A DNA stretch of 64,000 bases from Cyathus striatus (taxonomy: Eukaryota > Basidiomycota > Agaricomycetes > Agaricales > Nidulariaceae): assembly GCA_025738555.1 (NCBI GenBank), contig JAOVFP010000002.1:5022001-5086000 (forward strand). The letters run 5' to 3'. The notes beneath the pieces were generated by a model. It was not told the DNA's origin, searched no databases, and was given only the letters and a program-made list of their open reading frames with translations. The translations under genes were made by a program, and so were the position numbers. Positions 37,710 to 48,299 of the stretch are shown here, piece by piece (positions within the stretch are counted from its first letter, which is position 1; each line of letters opens with the position of its first letter).

Positions 37710-40106
37710 ATGCCTGCACCCGTATCCTCACCCTCGCTGGCTCGTCCAGTTGAGAACTCTGCCTCCCAGAAGCCACGCCCTCGCACTAGGAAAACTAGGA
37801 TCATCAGGAGGAGAGGCAGAGCTCACGACGGTATCGAGACTGACGACGAAATCGAGCGCGAAATTGGTTCCGACTCAGAATCTGACGTAGACGATGCTTC
37901 ATCGTCCGAATCAGAGACAGAGGACTCCGACACTGAACCCGCCTCCGAAGATGTTGCCGACACAAATCATGCTCGAGTCCGCATTTCAGCCTCCATCCAG
38001 AGCACAGAGGCCCCTGTCAAAGTTCCCGCTGCCCAGGCTCCCTTTTTTGCACCTACCTCCAACTGGTCTGAGATGGTTGCAGATGAGACCACCAACGGTC
38101 CAGCAGACCTTCCTGTTATCGACTTTTCAGAATTCGACAGCCATGCAATACCTGCTGCCGCTCCTACCTCCCGCAAAGCAAAGAAGCCCTCCAAGAAATC
38201 TCGTCCTGCCCCAGCGCCTGAACTGACTCAAGTACCGGCTCCGCAGGAGCCGGCCCGCATCGACGATTCTGAAAGTACCCCTGCGCCCGAAAGACCATCT
38301 GGCCCTTCTCACCCCAAGCGACCCTATGGCCAAAGCGCACGTCAAGCGTACCAACAACGCTTGGAAACCGATCCTTCATTTGTTCCTAAAGTTGGAGGCT
38401 TCTGGGGACATGACGATCGCTTGATGGACAAGGACCTTAGGAGCTTAAGTACCTGGTGGAGAGGGAGGTGGCAGGGTAATCTTCGTGGAAGGGGCAGGGG
38501 ACGTGGTGGGTTTGCGGGCAGTCATGGGACACCACGAGAGGGGGGAGAGCAGAAAGACACGGAATTACCGCCTATTGAGAAGCAGTGGACTCATGATGGG
38601 TTTGAGGAGATGAAAAAGAGGGAGGATCAACCGCCTGCATCACAGGGGCAACAAAGCAATGGGTCATTCCGCGGAGGTCATGCTCTACGGGGTGCCAGAG
38701 GTGGTTTTGTGCCAAATCGCGGTGGTCGAGGGGGCTTTGGTAGAGGTGGTTTTTCTCCAAGATCACGCGGTGGATCGCCTCTTTTACCACCTGGTCGCGT
38801 TTGGTATGCACAAAAACCTGAGCTCATGTGGACCAAGCAGCATGAAGCTTTCTTGTACTTTGACACCTCTCTTAAGCCCCGTCCTGGTCAGCCTGGCGGC
38901 ATTCGCGTCAAACTACCAGGGAAGGAAACCCAACTCGCTCGCGTCACCTCACGATTTTTCTACTCTGCAAGGTCGACTTCGAATGTAGATGAAATTCTCA
39001 GCTTTGGATCTGACGTCGGAGAAAGGGCACTTGTTGTCCGTCTTCCCAAACGCACGGAAAATGCCAAGGCTGCAGAGCCTCCAGTCACAGGTGAAGAACC
39101 ACCGCTTGACGAGGTTTTCACAGTGCGGCCCAACTTGGTTCCGTCGAATCCCATTCCACTTCCCGTGCCCTCAGTTACCAACGAAGCGGCGGGCCCTTCT
39201 CCTGCACCTGAACTTGCCAATAAACCTCAGGTTGAATCTGTGCCTGTGGTGCAACATTCCATAATCTCACAACTGGAACAACTCAATGTTGCCCCTAAGA
39301 CACCAGATCCAGAAAGGCAACTTCAGACGGAATTAGCTGTCTTGCGTCGGCCGTCTTTGGATGGTTCAATTGTACCAGAGCCACTGAGCGGCACCCAGGA
39401 TGAACGCCCTCCTCTTGCCCCGCTCCAGACTATTTTCACCCCTCCCCCACCCCCCATTTCTCAGCCCTCTCCTGCATATGGCTCTCCTTACGGATACGCC
39501 CCCCCTCTTCCGCCGGGTGTCGCATTGAACCAGCACGGAATGCCTTATGAGATCGCCACAGGTCGACCTGTCTACCTCCAACCTCCAACCATGTACAACG
39601 CCCGCACTTACATTCCCTCCCATACTCCTACGTTCGTCCCCGGTCACATGCATCACCCCTCTGCCGTATCCCCTGATTTTCTTGCGCAAACTCCATCCCA
39701 CACACCTCCGGTAAACGGATTTATTGATCCGGCCACTGGAACCCCTATCTTCTCTTTCCCCAGACAGACGTCACGTATAGAAATCCGCGCACCGACGGAG
39801 GAGAATTCGAAGGCATCTGGAAGCAAGTCAGCACCCCGGATTTCTTCGACCTTACGAACATCCGCACCTTCATTCGAGCCTCCGCGACCACAAGAGAATG
39901 ACTATTATTATGATGGCTCATATGAGGCCGCGGAAGGAGCCCCTATAAGTGAGGATGGCCAGGTAATGGGCTACACACCTTACCAACAACACTACTATTA
40001 TCCTGAGGCGTATGGTTATCCTCAATACATGGATATGTCACAGGCTGGACAATATGACATGTATCCGATGGAGCATCAGACACCTCCGGGCACTGTTTAT
40101 TACTAG
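37710..40106 (+). CDS. Btz-domain protein (CASC3 / Barentsz / MLN51-like)
   Basis: This is probably the exon-junction-complex subunit that clamps eIF4A3 on mRNA. It is a single exon of about 800 aa. The N-terminus has a basic patch (RTRKTRIIRRRGRAHDG) and an acidic stretch. The Btz/SELOR-like core is SFVPKVGGFWGHDDRLMDKD (W/F-GHDDR motif), then, after an RG-rich insert (LRGRGRGRGGF), QWTHDGFEEMKKRED. The rest is RGG-rich, Pro-rich and disordered, with a Tyr-rich C-terminus. The ATG at 37710 is preferred because the preceding CCCAAAG could close a 5' UTR intron opened by GTAAGT at about 37522. An in-frame ATG at 37653 would add 19 residues. The gene is divergent from the epoxide hydrolase. Confidence 0.78.
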   Translation: MPAPVSSPSLARPVENSASQKPRPRTRKTRIIRRRGRAHDGIETDDEIEREIGSDSESDVDDASSSESETEDSDTEPASEDVADTNHARVRISASIQSTEAPVKVPAAQAPFFAPTSNWSEMVADETTNGPADLPVIDFSEFDSHAIPAAAPTSRKAKKPSKKSRPAPAPELTQVPAPQEPARIDDSESTPAPERPSGPSHPKRPYGQSARQAYQQRLETDPSFVPKVGGFWGHDDRLMDKDLRSLSTWWRGRWQGNLRGRGRGRGGFAGSHGTPREGGEQKDTELPPIEKQWTHDGFEEMKKREDQPPASQGQQSNGSFRGGHALRGARGGFVPNRGGRGGFGRGGFSPRSRGGSPLLPPGRVWYAQKPELMWTKQHEAFLYFDTSLKPRPGQPGGIRVKLPGKETQLARVTSRFFYSARSTSNVDEILSFGSDVGERALVVRLPKRTENAKAAEPPVTGEEPPLDEVFTVRPNLVPSNPIPLPVPSVTNEAAGPSPAPELANKPQVESVPVVQHSIISQLEQLNVAPKTPDPERQLQTELAVLRRPSLDGSIVPEPLSGTQDERPPLAPLQTIFTPPPPPISQPSPAYGSPYGYAPPLPPGVALNQHGMPYEIATGRPVYLQPPTMYNARTYIPSHTPTFVPGHMHHPSAVSPDFLAQTPSHTPPVNGFIDPATGTPIFSFPRQTSRIEIRAPTEENSKASGSKSAPRISSTLRTSAPSFEPPRPQENDYYYDGSYEAAEGAPISEDGQVMGYTPYQQHYYYPEAYGYPQYMDMSQAGQYDMYPMEHQTPPGTVYY

Positions 40107-40809
40107 TCTTTTTTATCACTTTTGTTCATGCCTTTCTCATTGCGGTACATTTCTATCTATTCATGCTTACGATTATCATCTTTTGTTCTTGCTATTATTT
40201 TTTTTTGCTTCAGTATCTGGTATTTTGCTGAAGCGTTGTGTTCCACCTCACCTCGATCTCGTTAGTTTTACTTGCATATTGGATTGATACATTTCGCTCA
40301 TCTTAAACACATAAGTCGCCTAGTTAAACTCTGTATGCTCACTGTCTGACTGGTTATTTTTGCTCTACTACATAACGATTACTTACGCACTACATGTTTT
40401 TCTTTTTTGGATTTTGTGGTATCACTAGCTAGAGACACGCTTTCTTATGAAACTACATTTATAAATTCGAGTTTGTATTTCTTGTTGTCATCTGACGTCT
40501 ACCTATTACAATGCTACATGTTTAAAGAGAAAGTGACAAGTGTAAACATTGTACACGTTGAAACAGCGCCGTAGGCTGCGGAGAACACGGTATCACAAAT
40601 GAAATCGACACACCTTGAACATTGCTCATTCAGAGAGGAGCAAGTATAAATTCTGCACCATCCGAGCCTGATCCCTTTCTTCCTATCTGTCTCGAAAGTA
40701 CACCCACCCCAACGTAAAGTTAGCTTGCTCGATCTAGAAAAATCAATGTTGCAAGCATCGACATATGCACCCGGCACCAGGCAAGTAGAAGTACCTCCGT
40801 CGTATACGC
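40107..40809. other. Intergenic region downstream of the Btz gene
   Basis: It is T-rich near the Btz 3' end, then has mixed sequence. The short frame from the ATG at 40748 (MLQASTYAPGTRQVEVPPSY) looks protein-like and could be a 5' exon of the next gene. No other feature was recognised. Confidence 0.4.
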
Positions 40810-42055
40810 ATGGCACTGAATAAAGGCCCGTTTAACCAGAGTTCCGCAACCAACGGGAGAAGTGTTAACATATGGTGCGAGATACGGTGTTCCCTGGCTG
40901 AATGTAAAGCAAACTCTGCTTAATGCCCTTTCAGCATTTGACCGGCTTTCGCTTACACAAACTGGACCGTATGCAACGAGGCAGGGTATGAATCCCGCGT
41001 TGCAACCAGCTGGAAGGTACCCTGTAGGATCGGTGTATCCGCCGACATCAGGTGTTGGATACCCAGCGCACGGGAGGAGCTCGTCAGCGCAGTATTATGC
41101 AGGGCATGCACCTGCCAGTCGATATCTGGCTGATGCTGATCCGTATTTGGATAGGTACGGATCGAGGACGCCAAACCCATACGGGCCTTCGTACGGTCGC
41201 TCAAGAACTCCAGGTGCAGAGTGGGGGCAAGAATATCCCGGACGAAGGACGTGGTCTTACGATGACCGCATGCCACGTTCCAGAGGTGGGGGAGTAGATG
41301 AATTCGGAAGACCGATCGGACTGGGTGATTATCCCAACCGCGATGGATACTATGATCCTTTGAATGAAATGGACCGCCACTATGGAGGGTCTGCCTGGCA
41401 CGGACACGGAAAACGGTACAGTGGGCGGGATGGGCCGTATGAAGAATACTATGGAAATGAACGAGATGGGTATATGAACCGACCTGGAGGATCGATCCAT
41501 GAGACTACGGAGTATATTTCCGGACCGGACCATATGCGAAGGCGTTACAGTGGAGGAGAGGCATTGTTCGACAGGGCCGGTACGCATGGTCGTGGTCGAT
41601 ATCCGTCTTCGCATATTCCGCCGGGGGCCGACACGTACATTGAAGATGAGATCTATGACGAGGCTAATTCGGGCATGTGGGGTCGTGGGCGTGGCCACAG
41701 GGAACACCGCAGCTCGAGGGGATACGGCGGGGAGCACAGAGGCAGAAGCTCGTCAGTTGATCCTCGGCTGCAGCAGCCAGCTGGGTACATTGATGCGCCC
41801 CCTGGAGAGTTTCCAGACGACATTGTTCCCATTGCCTCCCGGGCTGGTTCGGAATACTCGACTCACAGCAGGCCTGGAAGTCGAAGTGGATATGGCAGTT
41901 CGGCGACTGTGCAGAATCGTGTACCACTGGCTCCTCGAGGAGGGGCTCGGTTTGGTAGTCGGGCGCAGTCGCCTTTCACGCCTTCCCGGCACAGGGAGTA
42001 TCGGGAGGGAGACGAGGGATATCTAAGCGAGAGCGACGAGGACATTGAGCCGTAG
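40810..42055 (+). CDS. Disordered Gly/Arg/Tyr-rich hypothetical protein
   Basis: The main exon (about 40935-42055) is open and ends EGDEGYLSESDEDIEP with TAG. It is extremely rich in Gly, Arg, Tyr, Ser and Pro (RGRGHREHRSSRGYGGEHRG, SRPGSRSGYGSS). That is typical of intrinsically disordered, possibly RNA-associated proteins. No folded domain is recognised. The long ORF only begins with GTG at 40862. The best start I can build is the ATG at 40810 (MALNKGPFNQSSATNGR) joined by a 73-nt intron 40862-40934 (ending CCCTTTCAG) to TFDRLSLTQTGPYATRQG. If this is wrong, the first ATG in the main exon is 40988. The gene is probably real because codon use and frame are sustained over 1.1 kb. Confidence 0.6.
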
Positions 42056-42371
42056 ATAATTGAGAATGTTAATTTTGAGAATATAAATAATATTTATTGA
42101 ATGGGTGACTCAGCAGAGGCTATGGCTTAACCCATTCATTCTTGTCTCCAGCCACCATCTCTCTTCTCTCTCCCAGCCACCATCTTTCTTCTCTCTCCCA
42201 GCCACCATCTCTCTTCTCTCTCGGCCACCATCTGGTAGCTCGTACTAGGTATGTCTTGTTGCAAACCACTAATGTCCCAGTCCAGCTGTACATGTTTCCT
42301 GCCTAGTGCTTTGTTGTTACTCCCACGTATCAGCCCACCACACTCCCCCACTTCCAACTCCTCCCTTCAAA
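42056..42371. other. Short intergenic region and TFIIB promoter
   Basis: The first part is AT-rich. The second is a pyrimidine-rich promoter or leader that includes the 25-bp tandem repeat described separately. Confidence 0.45.
42148..42233. repeat. 25-bp tandem repeat, about 3.4 copies
   Basis: Units start at 42148, 42173 and 42198, with a partial fourth unit from 42223. Each begins CCAGCCACCATC and continues as a CT-rich tract. Copies differ by at most one base, plus a changed start in the partial copy. It sits 140-220 bp upstream of the TFIIB start codon. Confidence 0.9.
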
Positions 42372-43495
42372 ATGGCCTATGCTCAGCCCTTCCCTCTCGC
42401 CGCACCCCAGCAGCCCAAGAGCGCCCAGCAGCAGTTCGGTCCTGATCTCGCCGTTCGACTAATCTGTCCCGAATGTCGAGACCCGAATCCCAATATCGTC
42501 GAGGAGTTTGGAAGTGGGGATCTCGTTTGTGGAAACTGTGGCCTGGTTCTTGGTGACCGCATTGTAGATACCAGAAGTGAATGGCGGGTAAGTTTCGCTT
42601 CCACTCCGCCTCTTCACCCTCCAGGACATCTTTTACATTCTCTGTGTTTCACCTCTAGACGTTCGCCAACGACGAAGGCGACGATCCGTCCCGTGTTGGT
42701 GCAGCGTCAGACCCCTTGATGGAAGGAATGGAGCAGCTCGACACCGTCATCAGCTTCCGCGACGGTGGCTCTGGCATTGCACGCGAGCTCCAGCGTGCTG
42801 CTTCCCGTTCCCAAAACTCTCGGTCCGAGCGTAACATTCTCACCGCATTCCGTGACATCTCCAGCTGGTGCGACCAATTCTCACTTCCAAAGACCATCAG
42901 TGACATTGCCAAGCAATTGTACAAACGGTCCGACGAAGAAAAGCTTTTACGTGGAAAGCCACTCGACGCTGTTATTGCCGCGTGCATATTTATTGCGTGC
43001 AGACAAGCTCATGTGCCGCGAACGTTCCGCGAGATTTGCAACCTTACCCATGTCTCGAAGAAGGTCCTAGGTCAATGCTACAAGGCTCTCGAGCAGGCAT
43101 TCAACCTCTCACCCGGCGCTAACGCCCACCAATCTTCGACACCTGGTCCCTCCACCGGTCCAGAGACTTTACTCGTTCGTTACTGCAATCATCTCGACCT
43201 TCCTGCCAACGTGCAGTCTATCTGCTCCGATATCATTCAAGCAGCGCGCAAGCACGGAATTGCAGACGGCAGAAGCCCTGTTTCGATCGCCGGCGGTGCT
43301 ATTTACTTCACCTGCCATCTTTTGGGTAAGGACAAGCATGCACGAGATATTAGCGCAGTGGCTGGTGTCAGCGAGGGAACCATTAAGCTGGTCTATAGAC
43401 TATATTATGCAGAGAAGGAAAAGTTGGTGAAACAAGAATGGATAGACGACGGAAAGGCAAAATTTGATAATTTGCCTTTCGATTCTACGAAATGA
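42372..43495 (+). CDS. SUA7: General transcription factor TFIIB
   Basis: TFIIB bridges TBP and RNA polymerase II at promoters. Exon 1 (42372-42587) has the zinc ribbon CPECRDPNP ... CGNCGLVLGDRIVD. After one 71-nt intron the B-reader/linker (TRSEWR-TFANDEGDDPSRVG) and two cyclin folds follow. These include RNILTAFRDISSWCDQFSLP, DAVIAACIFIACRQAHVPRT, FREICNLTHVSKKVLGQCYK and SPVSIAGGAIYFTCHLLGKD. The length of about 350 aa is standard. Exon 2 is a single long exon. A 25-bp tandem repeat lies in the promoter. Confidence 0.95.
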
Positions 43496-43737
43496 TGGCA
43501 GGTAGGAAGTATGCGATCTAGGGATTTACACCATGTATATTATATTCACATTATTATCCTTGTCTTTGGACTCTTGTCGCAGTTCATGTTTTTATTGATA
43601 GAAACTTTTGAGAATGAATATATATATATTTTCAATCGTTCAAACGCAGTATGGCAAAGGGCTGAAGCTGAAGCACTGAAGCTTCACCAAGCCGTGAAAC
43701 GATCATAGGTATATCATGATGCCGTAGGTACATGTCT

Positions 43738-44877
43738 TTACCGTCTCCCCTTCTTTCCCTTTGCCGACTTGGGCCCCACCTTTCCTGCTAACGCGAAACT
43801 ACCTTTGCCCTTGCTTGCAAATCGGACAGCCTTGCGTACATTCAGCACACCTTCCTCCTTAGGCTCTCTACGAGTCTTTTTGGCATCGCTATCCATACGA
43901 GAAATGATGGCCAACGATGATTTCTTTTCGCTTTCAGCGGGTGCAGTTGTAGGCTCAAACTAGAAACACCAGTTAGTATATCTACTATACGTTCAGCAGG
44001 TAGGAAATGCACCTTTCTCTTGACACCACGAGGCTTCTTCTCGCCTTCTAGCCGCTTATCGAACTTACCCATACTCGCTGTACTAACCCGCGATGTAGCA
44101 AGTGTAGACTCGATCTCGCTTTTTCTTGACTCTCTAGAATCACCACCAGCGGAACGGGAAACGTTTTGTAGCCGTTGTCTATCGTTCTTTGCTACGCGAG
44201 CTTTCCGAGCGTCGCGAGCAATTTTTCTTGGGTCATGGTCGACATCTAAAACGAAAATAACTCGTTAGGGATGAATGATTATTAACTGGTAGCAGAGCAC
44301 GTACCAGCATTAAGAGGCACCTCCGAGATCCATTGCTCTTCAGATTGTTTGTTTTTACCATCTCGTCCCCACCTGTTGACCCAATCTTGCTTCTCCTCAT
44401 CCCACACCCTCTTCTCTCTCCTCGTCTTCTGGATGCCCTTGGCCGCGGCAAATTGTTCCCACTTGGTTGGTGGTTTGGGCTTCGGCAGGGGTTTGGCACG
44501 GGGTAGTTGATATTTTGGTTCTGGGAGTTGTGCTAGAGGACCGTCGGGGGAGGGACGCGTAGGGAGGGTAAATAATGCTGCGAAGAGTGATTGGACGCCA
44601 TCTCTGGCAAGAGATTGGAGATGTTCCTCGAGATTTGCTCTTACACGACGCGTCAGCTATTATGACGAATGAAAGAAGATATGGCTACGCACTGGTAGGA
44701 TTCCTCGTCTATCGGGTTAATGTCCGTCACGGTAAGTAGCCCTGCATCTACTTCGAGAGGAATATCTTTTTCCACAGTAACGGACTTGCTGTAAAGGAAA
44801 TTAGATCATGTATTTTAAGATTAAGTGGTAACGCACTATTTTGACGCATTTTCGGCGAGGATTGCTGAAACGTCCAT
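43738..44877 (-). CDS. RRS1: Ribosome biogenesis regulatory protein RRS1
   Basis: This nucleolar factor is needed for 5S RNP incorporation into pre-60S particles. The ATG at 44877 gives MDVSAILAENASK, followed by KSVTVEKDIPLEVDAGLLTVTD, INPIDEESY, PKPPTKWEQFAAAKGIQKTR, WDEEKQDWVNRWGRDGK, EQWISEVPLNA and DHDPRKIARDARKARVAKN. These are the conserved RRS1 blocks in order. A basic C-terminus ends KSAKGKKGRR. Five or so exons are needed. The gene converges on TFIIB with a spacer of about 240 bp. Confidence 0.92.
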
Positions 44878-45619
44878 GTTGGTTTACTTTGAAGTAGTTC
44901 AGCAACAGATCTACTATGTTTGTATAATGTAGCAAAAAAGTAGGCGATTGTTTGGACTGAATGGATTTGGCAAACATTGCGGTACTGAACGACACGGCAG
45001 ATACTATTTATTTTTGGCATAACTTCTTAGATCTTATTACTTACTAGACACATATCCATAAAACTCCTTATACTCACTCCCGTCTACGTTGTCTTTACGT
45101 CGAAAAGGGAAGAAGGCTACATCTAGTCAGTTCTGTTCCTCTTTGCTGCCACTTAGGATCAATTACTCGTATTTTCCTCCTTCCACAGTAAAGGTATCGC
45201 AGTTGCGTATAACTGTTAGCTAGAGCTGCTTAAGTGTTCTATGGGCGTCCGGAATATTTGATGTGAAGGTGGAATTGAGGGAGACTGCTTACATTCCAAT
45301 TCCCTTTAGTCTTTATTCGTCGACAAACCGCCAGACCACCTAAGTATATACAGCGTGTATAGGATACTTATTCCTGTCTACATTTACTTTTAAAGTTTCT
45401 TAGAGCTGTTAATCGACTTTGAATTGACTGCTACGTTATTGGCTGCTATTGATTGCTATTGACTGACTTCGACTCAATACATTGTCAATGCGCATAAGTG
45501 CTCTTATATATTGAACGTTGAACGTTGTCGCTCATAGTATTCTGGTACTGTAAGTGAGTCCCCGTTTCCCGTTTACCGCTCTCCCTTGCTCAGCCTTTCG
45601 TCTTCTCCCATTTACACAG
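44878..45619. other. Divergent intergenic region with TATA box
   Basis: It holds the RRS1 promoter (minus) and the promoter of the next plus-strand gene. A TATATA box lies at 45505-45510, followed by a short TTGAACG tandem motif (45511-45527). The interior 45,050-45,480 is AT-rich with no coding character. Confidence 0.45.
45505..45510 (+). promoter_or_regulatory. TATA box
   Basis: TATATA lies about 25-30 bp before the likely start of the transcript for the gene whose main exon begins at 45620. The motif is certain; its use is inferred. Confidence 0.4.
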
Positions 45620-46188
45620 TGCCTCAGCCCAAAAAGAAAAATCGTTTAGTTAAGAAGCAGGAGCGCATCCAAGCAGCCAAGGCGGCTGAACAAAGTAGGC
45701 TTGAAGCTGCCTGGGAAGTGTTCCCGCCGCCGCTGGTCACCCCCACGCCCCCTTCTCCTCTGTCCCCGATGGAGGCCACGCTCTACTACTACGGCCTGCC
45801 CTCCCACCCAGTCTTGGTCGCACGCACGAGCACCACCGTGTGGGAGCCTCCCACTGGCCCAGACGACTACCAGAGGAAGAAAGAGCTCCATGGCACCTGC
45901 CAATACGCTTTCGAGCCCGCCTGGGATAATGGCCTGCATGAAAAGGTGTACGAGTTTCTCACCTCCAAGGGGGTGGATTGTTCTGCGATTAACCTTGTCA
46001 GAATTGGCTATTGGGAACAGGATTGCTACCCTGCTGTCTACACCCCTATCCTGTGGATCGGTGTGACGCCTGGGTCTCTCTCTGGCGATGACGGCCTCCT
46101 CGTGGCCCGCGAGTGCTTGAAGATTGTTGAAGAATATGGTATCACTGGTATAGAAGTCGAGATTCGCGAGGCTATTGAAATATCATAA
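45620..46188 (+). CDS. Unrecognised conserved-looking protein, start codon unresolved
   Basis: The exon reads PQPKKKNRLVKKQERIQAAK, a Pro-rich hinge, then TVWEPPTGPDDYQRKKELHG and a folded C-terminal part (TPILWIGVTPGSLSGDDGLL, ECLKIVEEYGITGIEVEIRE). It ends at TAA 46186-46188. The open frame before 45620 has no ATG. Immediately after a good acceptor (TTTACACAG at 45611-45619) the exon begins TG-CCT-CAG. Joining it to a donor at 45537, which is preceded by A, would create an ATG split by the intron. The only other choice is the internal ATG at 45769. I recognise no named domain. The coding third has higher GC and cleaner codon use than its surroundings. Confidence 0.55.
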
Positions 46189-46878
46189 ATCTTGGCCCTT
46201 GAAACGATTAGTAAAATAAAATAGTTTGTTGTAACGGCACGGTATATGTTTTCTGTCTGAGTCTTTGCCAAACCGTATTGGTCAAACATAAGTACTCTGT
46301 TAGCCAGCTGATACGTATCTTCCTCAAGATCTTTCTTCTAAACTGATATTTACATGTAGAGTTAAATTCCTCCGCCTACATTTTGTGTTAGCTGATTATT
46401 GGCATTTATTTAGTACGTACTACATATTTTAGTTGTACAGTACTGGTACTTACATAGTTACTAGCAACAAAATGGTGATTAAGTAAGCAATTGACGATTT
46501 ATTGATTACTTTTGTTATTACTTAACTAGCGGTATCATTTGTCGCAGCCATTACACCCACGAGTTTCCTGTATCATCTAATGCTAGGCTTCTGGAGTCGT
46601 GTCTTATTCCAGACTTCTAGTGCTAGTGGTTGGCTAGTGGTGGGTAGGAGTTAGGAAAGCGTGGGAGCCTCAGAAAAGATCAAAGTCAATTGTAATAATA
46701 AATGTTTAGGTAATCAAAAATTAAATCGAAATTAAGTGACCCTCATCCTTTGCCTGCCTCTTCCCTCTTCCCTCTGACATTCCGAAATCGCACAGTACAT
46801 TTTATTCCAGTGGACTTATATTTGCTTCGCGTATCTTTAGTTTCGCTACTGGAAGGTATCTGTTGATATTGACTGAAT
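46189..46878. other. AT-rich intergenic region
   Basis: This is mostly AT-rich, with short CTAGT/TACT repeats around 46,440-46,640. No coding frame was seen. The last 100 bp form the TAF12 promoter. Confidence 0.5.
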
Positions 46879-48060
46879 ATGGCTGATCCAAATGGCATGC
46901 CAACTGCTGGTCCCAGTAATCCTCCTCAGCAACCCTCCCAGCCGAGTACGGAGGCTGCTCCTCAGGATGTAATCAACGCTCTTGGAAACATCCTAAAGTC
47001 TCAGGCGGGTGAACAGATGTCTACAGAAAAGCTCGCTCAGCTCCTTCTCGCCAACATGACCAACTTTGTGAAACAGGGAAAGCTCAGTCAACAGCAAATT
47101 CTCTATGTAAGCCTTTCATGTTTCGCCTTTGTATCGCGTAATGCCTTACGCTTAATGCATGTATTCTTTTCGTGTAGCTGAAAAAGTTTGCCGATTCGCA
47201 ACTTTCGAAACCTGGGGGCACTCCAGTACAGGGAACACCAAAGGCTTGTTGCACGTTCATTTTGCTTTCGCCTATTACTTACCATCTTCGCGATATGCAG
47301 CCTGCAGCTCAAGCTTATAAACCCGGAGAGACGGGAACACCTCCGCCTACGCTTGGAACAACAAATCCCGCTGAACTCTATCCTCCCATTAGTCAAACTC
47401 TCAATACAACCAATCCAGGCGCTGTTCAGTGGACGCAAACGCGACCCACGCTTACAGGTGGTATCCCTAGTGGTCGAATTTCTGGTATGAAGTGTTCATA
47501 CCATTGTAAATCTATTTTGACGACGTGCTTTAGGCACACCTGCGCAGATCGCCAGATCTCCAGAAGATGTCCTGACCGTAGATGATAACAGAACAACGCG
47601 AAGAAAGAGTACTCCAGGTGACCAAAGCTTGCGAAGGACGATACAAGACCTAGTGTCCAGTGTTGATCCTAATGTTAAGATAGAGCCTGAAGTAGAAGAT
47701 GTGAGTTAGGCTTCTCGGATTTTATTGTTTCCGTTGTTGAACATCGCATATTAGTTGCTACTCAATATCGCGGATGAATTCATTGATTCAGTGACCAATT
47801 TTGCTTGCAGGTTGGCGAAGCATAGAGGCGGAGATACACTTGAGGTCCGTGACTTGCAACTTCACCTCGAACGTAATCACAACATACGTATTCCCGGATT
47901 TGCATCGGACGAGACTCGTATATCGCTCTCACAATCTTCAATTGCTCCAACTGCACCTGCTGCTGCGGGCAAGAAGAACGTCCAAGGACAACAAATGACG
48001 CTACGTAGCCAACGTCTTGCTCAAGTGCAACAAGCCAAGCGAGAAGCAAAATTGATGTGA
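46879..48060 (+). CDS. TAF12: TFIID/SAGA subunit TAF12 (histone-fold)
   Basis: This histone-fold protein pairs with TAF4 in TFIID and Ada1 in SAGA. The N-terminal part [20 protein letters not shown] is Gln/Pro-rich. The histone fold is split by introns: [23 protein letters not shown] then [40 protein letters not shown] and NHNIRIPGF. This is the characteristic TAF12 sequence. Introns near 47107, 47247, 47486 and 47702 restore the frame. The C-terminal tail is basic and Gln-rich. Confidence 0.92.
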
Positions 48061-48299
48061 TTCACATCGATACACTTTCCACCACTCGTTTCTCCTTACC
48101 TTACGCTATCCTCAATGCTGTACTTTTCGTCTGGATTGCATCTCATGCTACTTTTTTGTACTGTACACTTCGACAACATTGAGCAGTCTTGCTATTGGAC
48201 TATCGATACATCACATGTTTGTATATTATATTCTTCTAACCAATATTCAAGTTTGAATTCCTGAAGATAGTTTCAAGAAAGCTACCATCCGCTTCGTTC

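Noticed and set aside
36947..37804. 285-aa reverse ORF
   Set aside because: It overlaps the epoxide-hydrolase start exons in another frame and crosses the Btz gene promoter and N-terminus; it has low-complexity composition and no domain.
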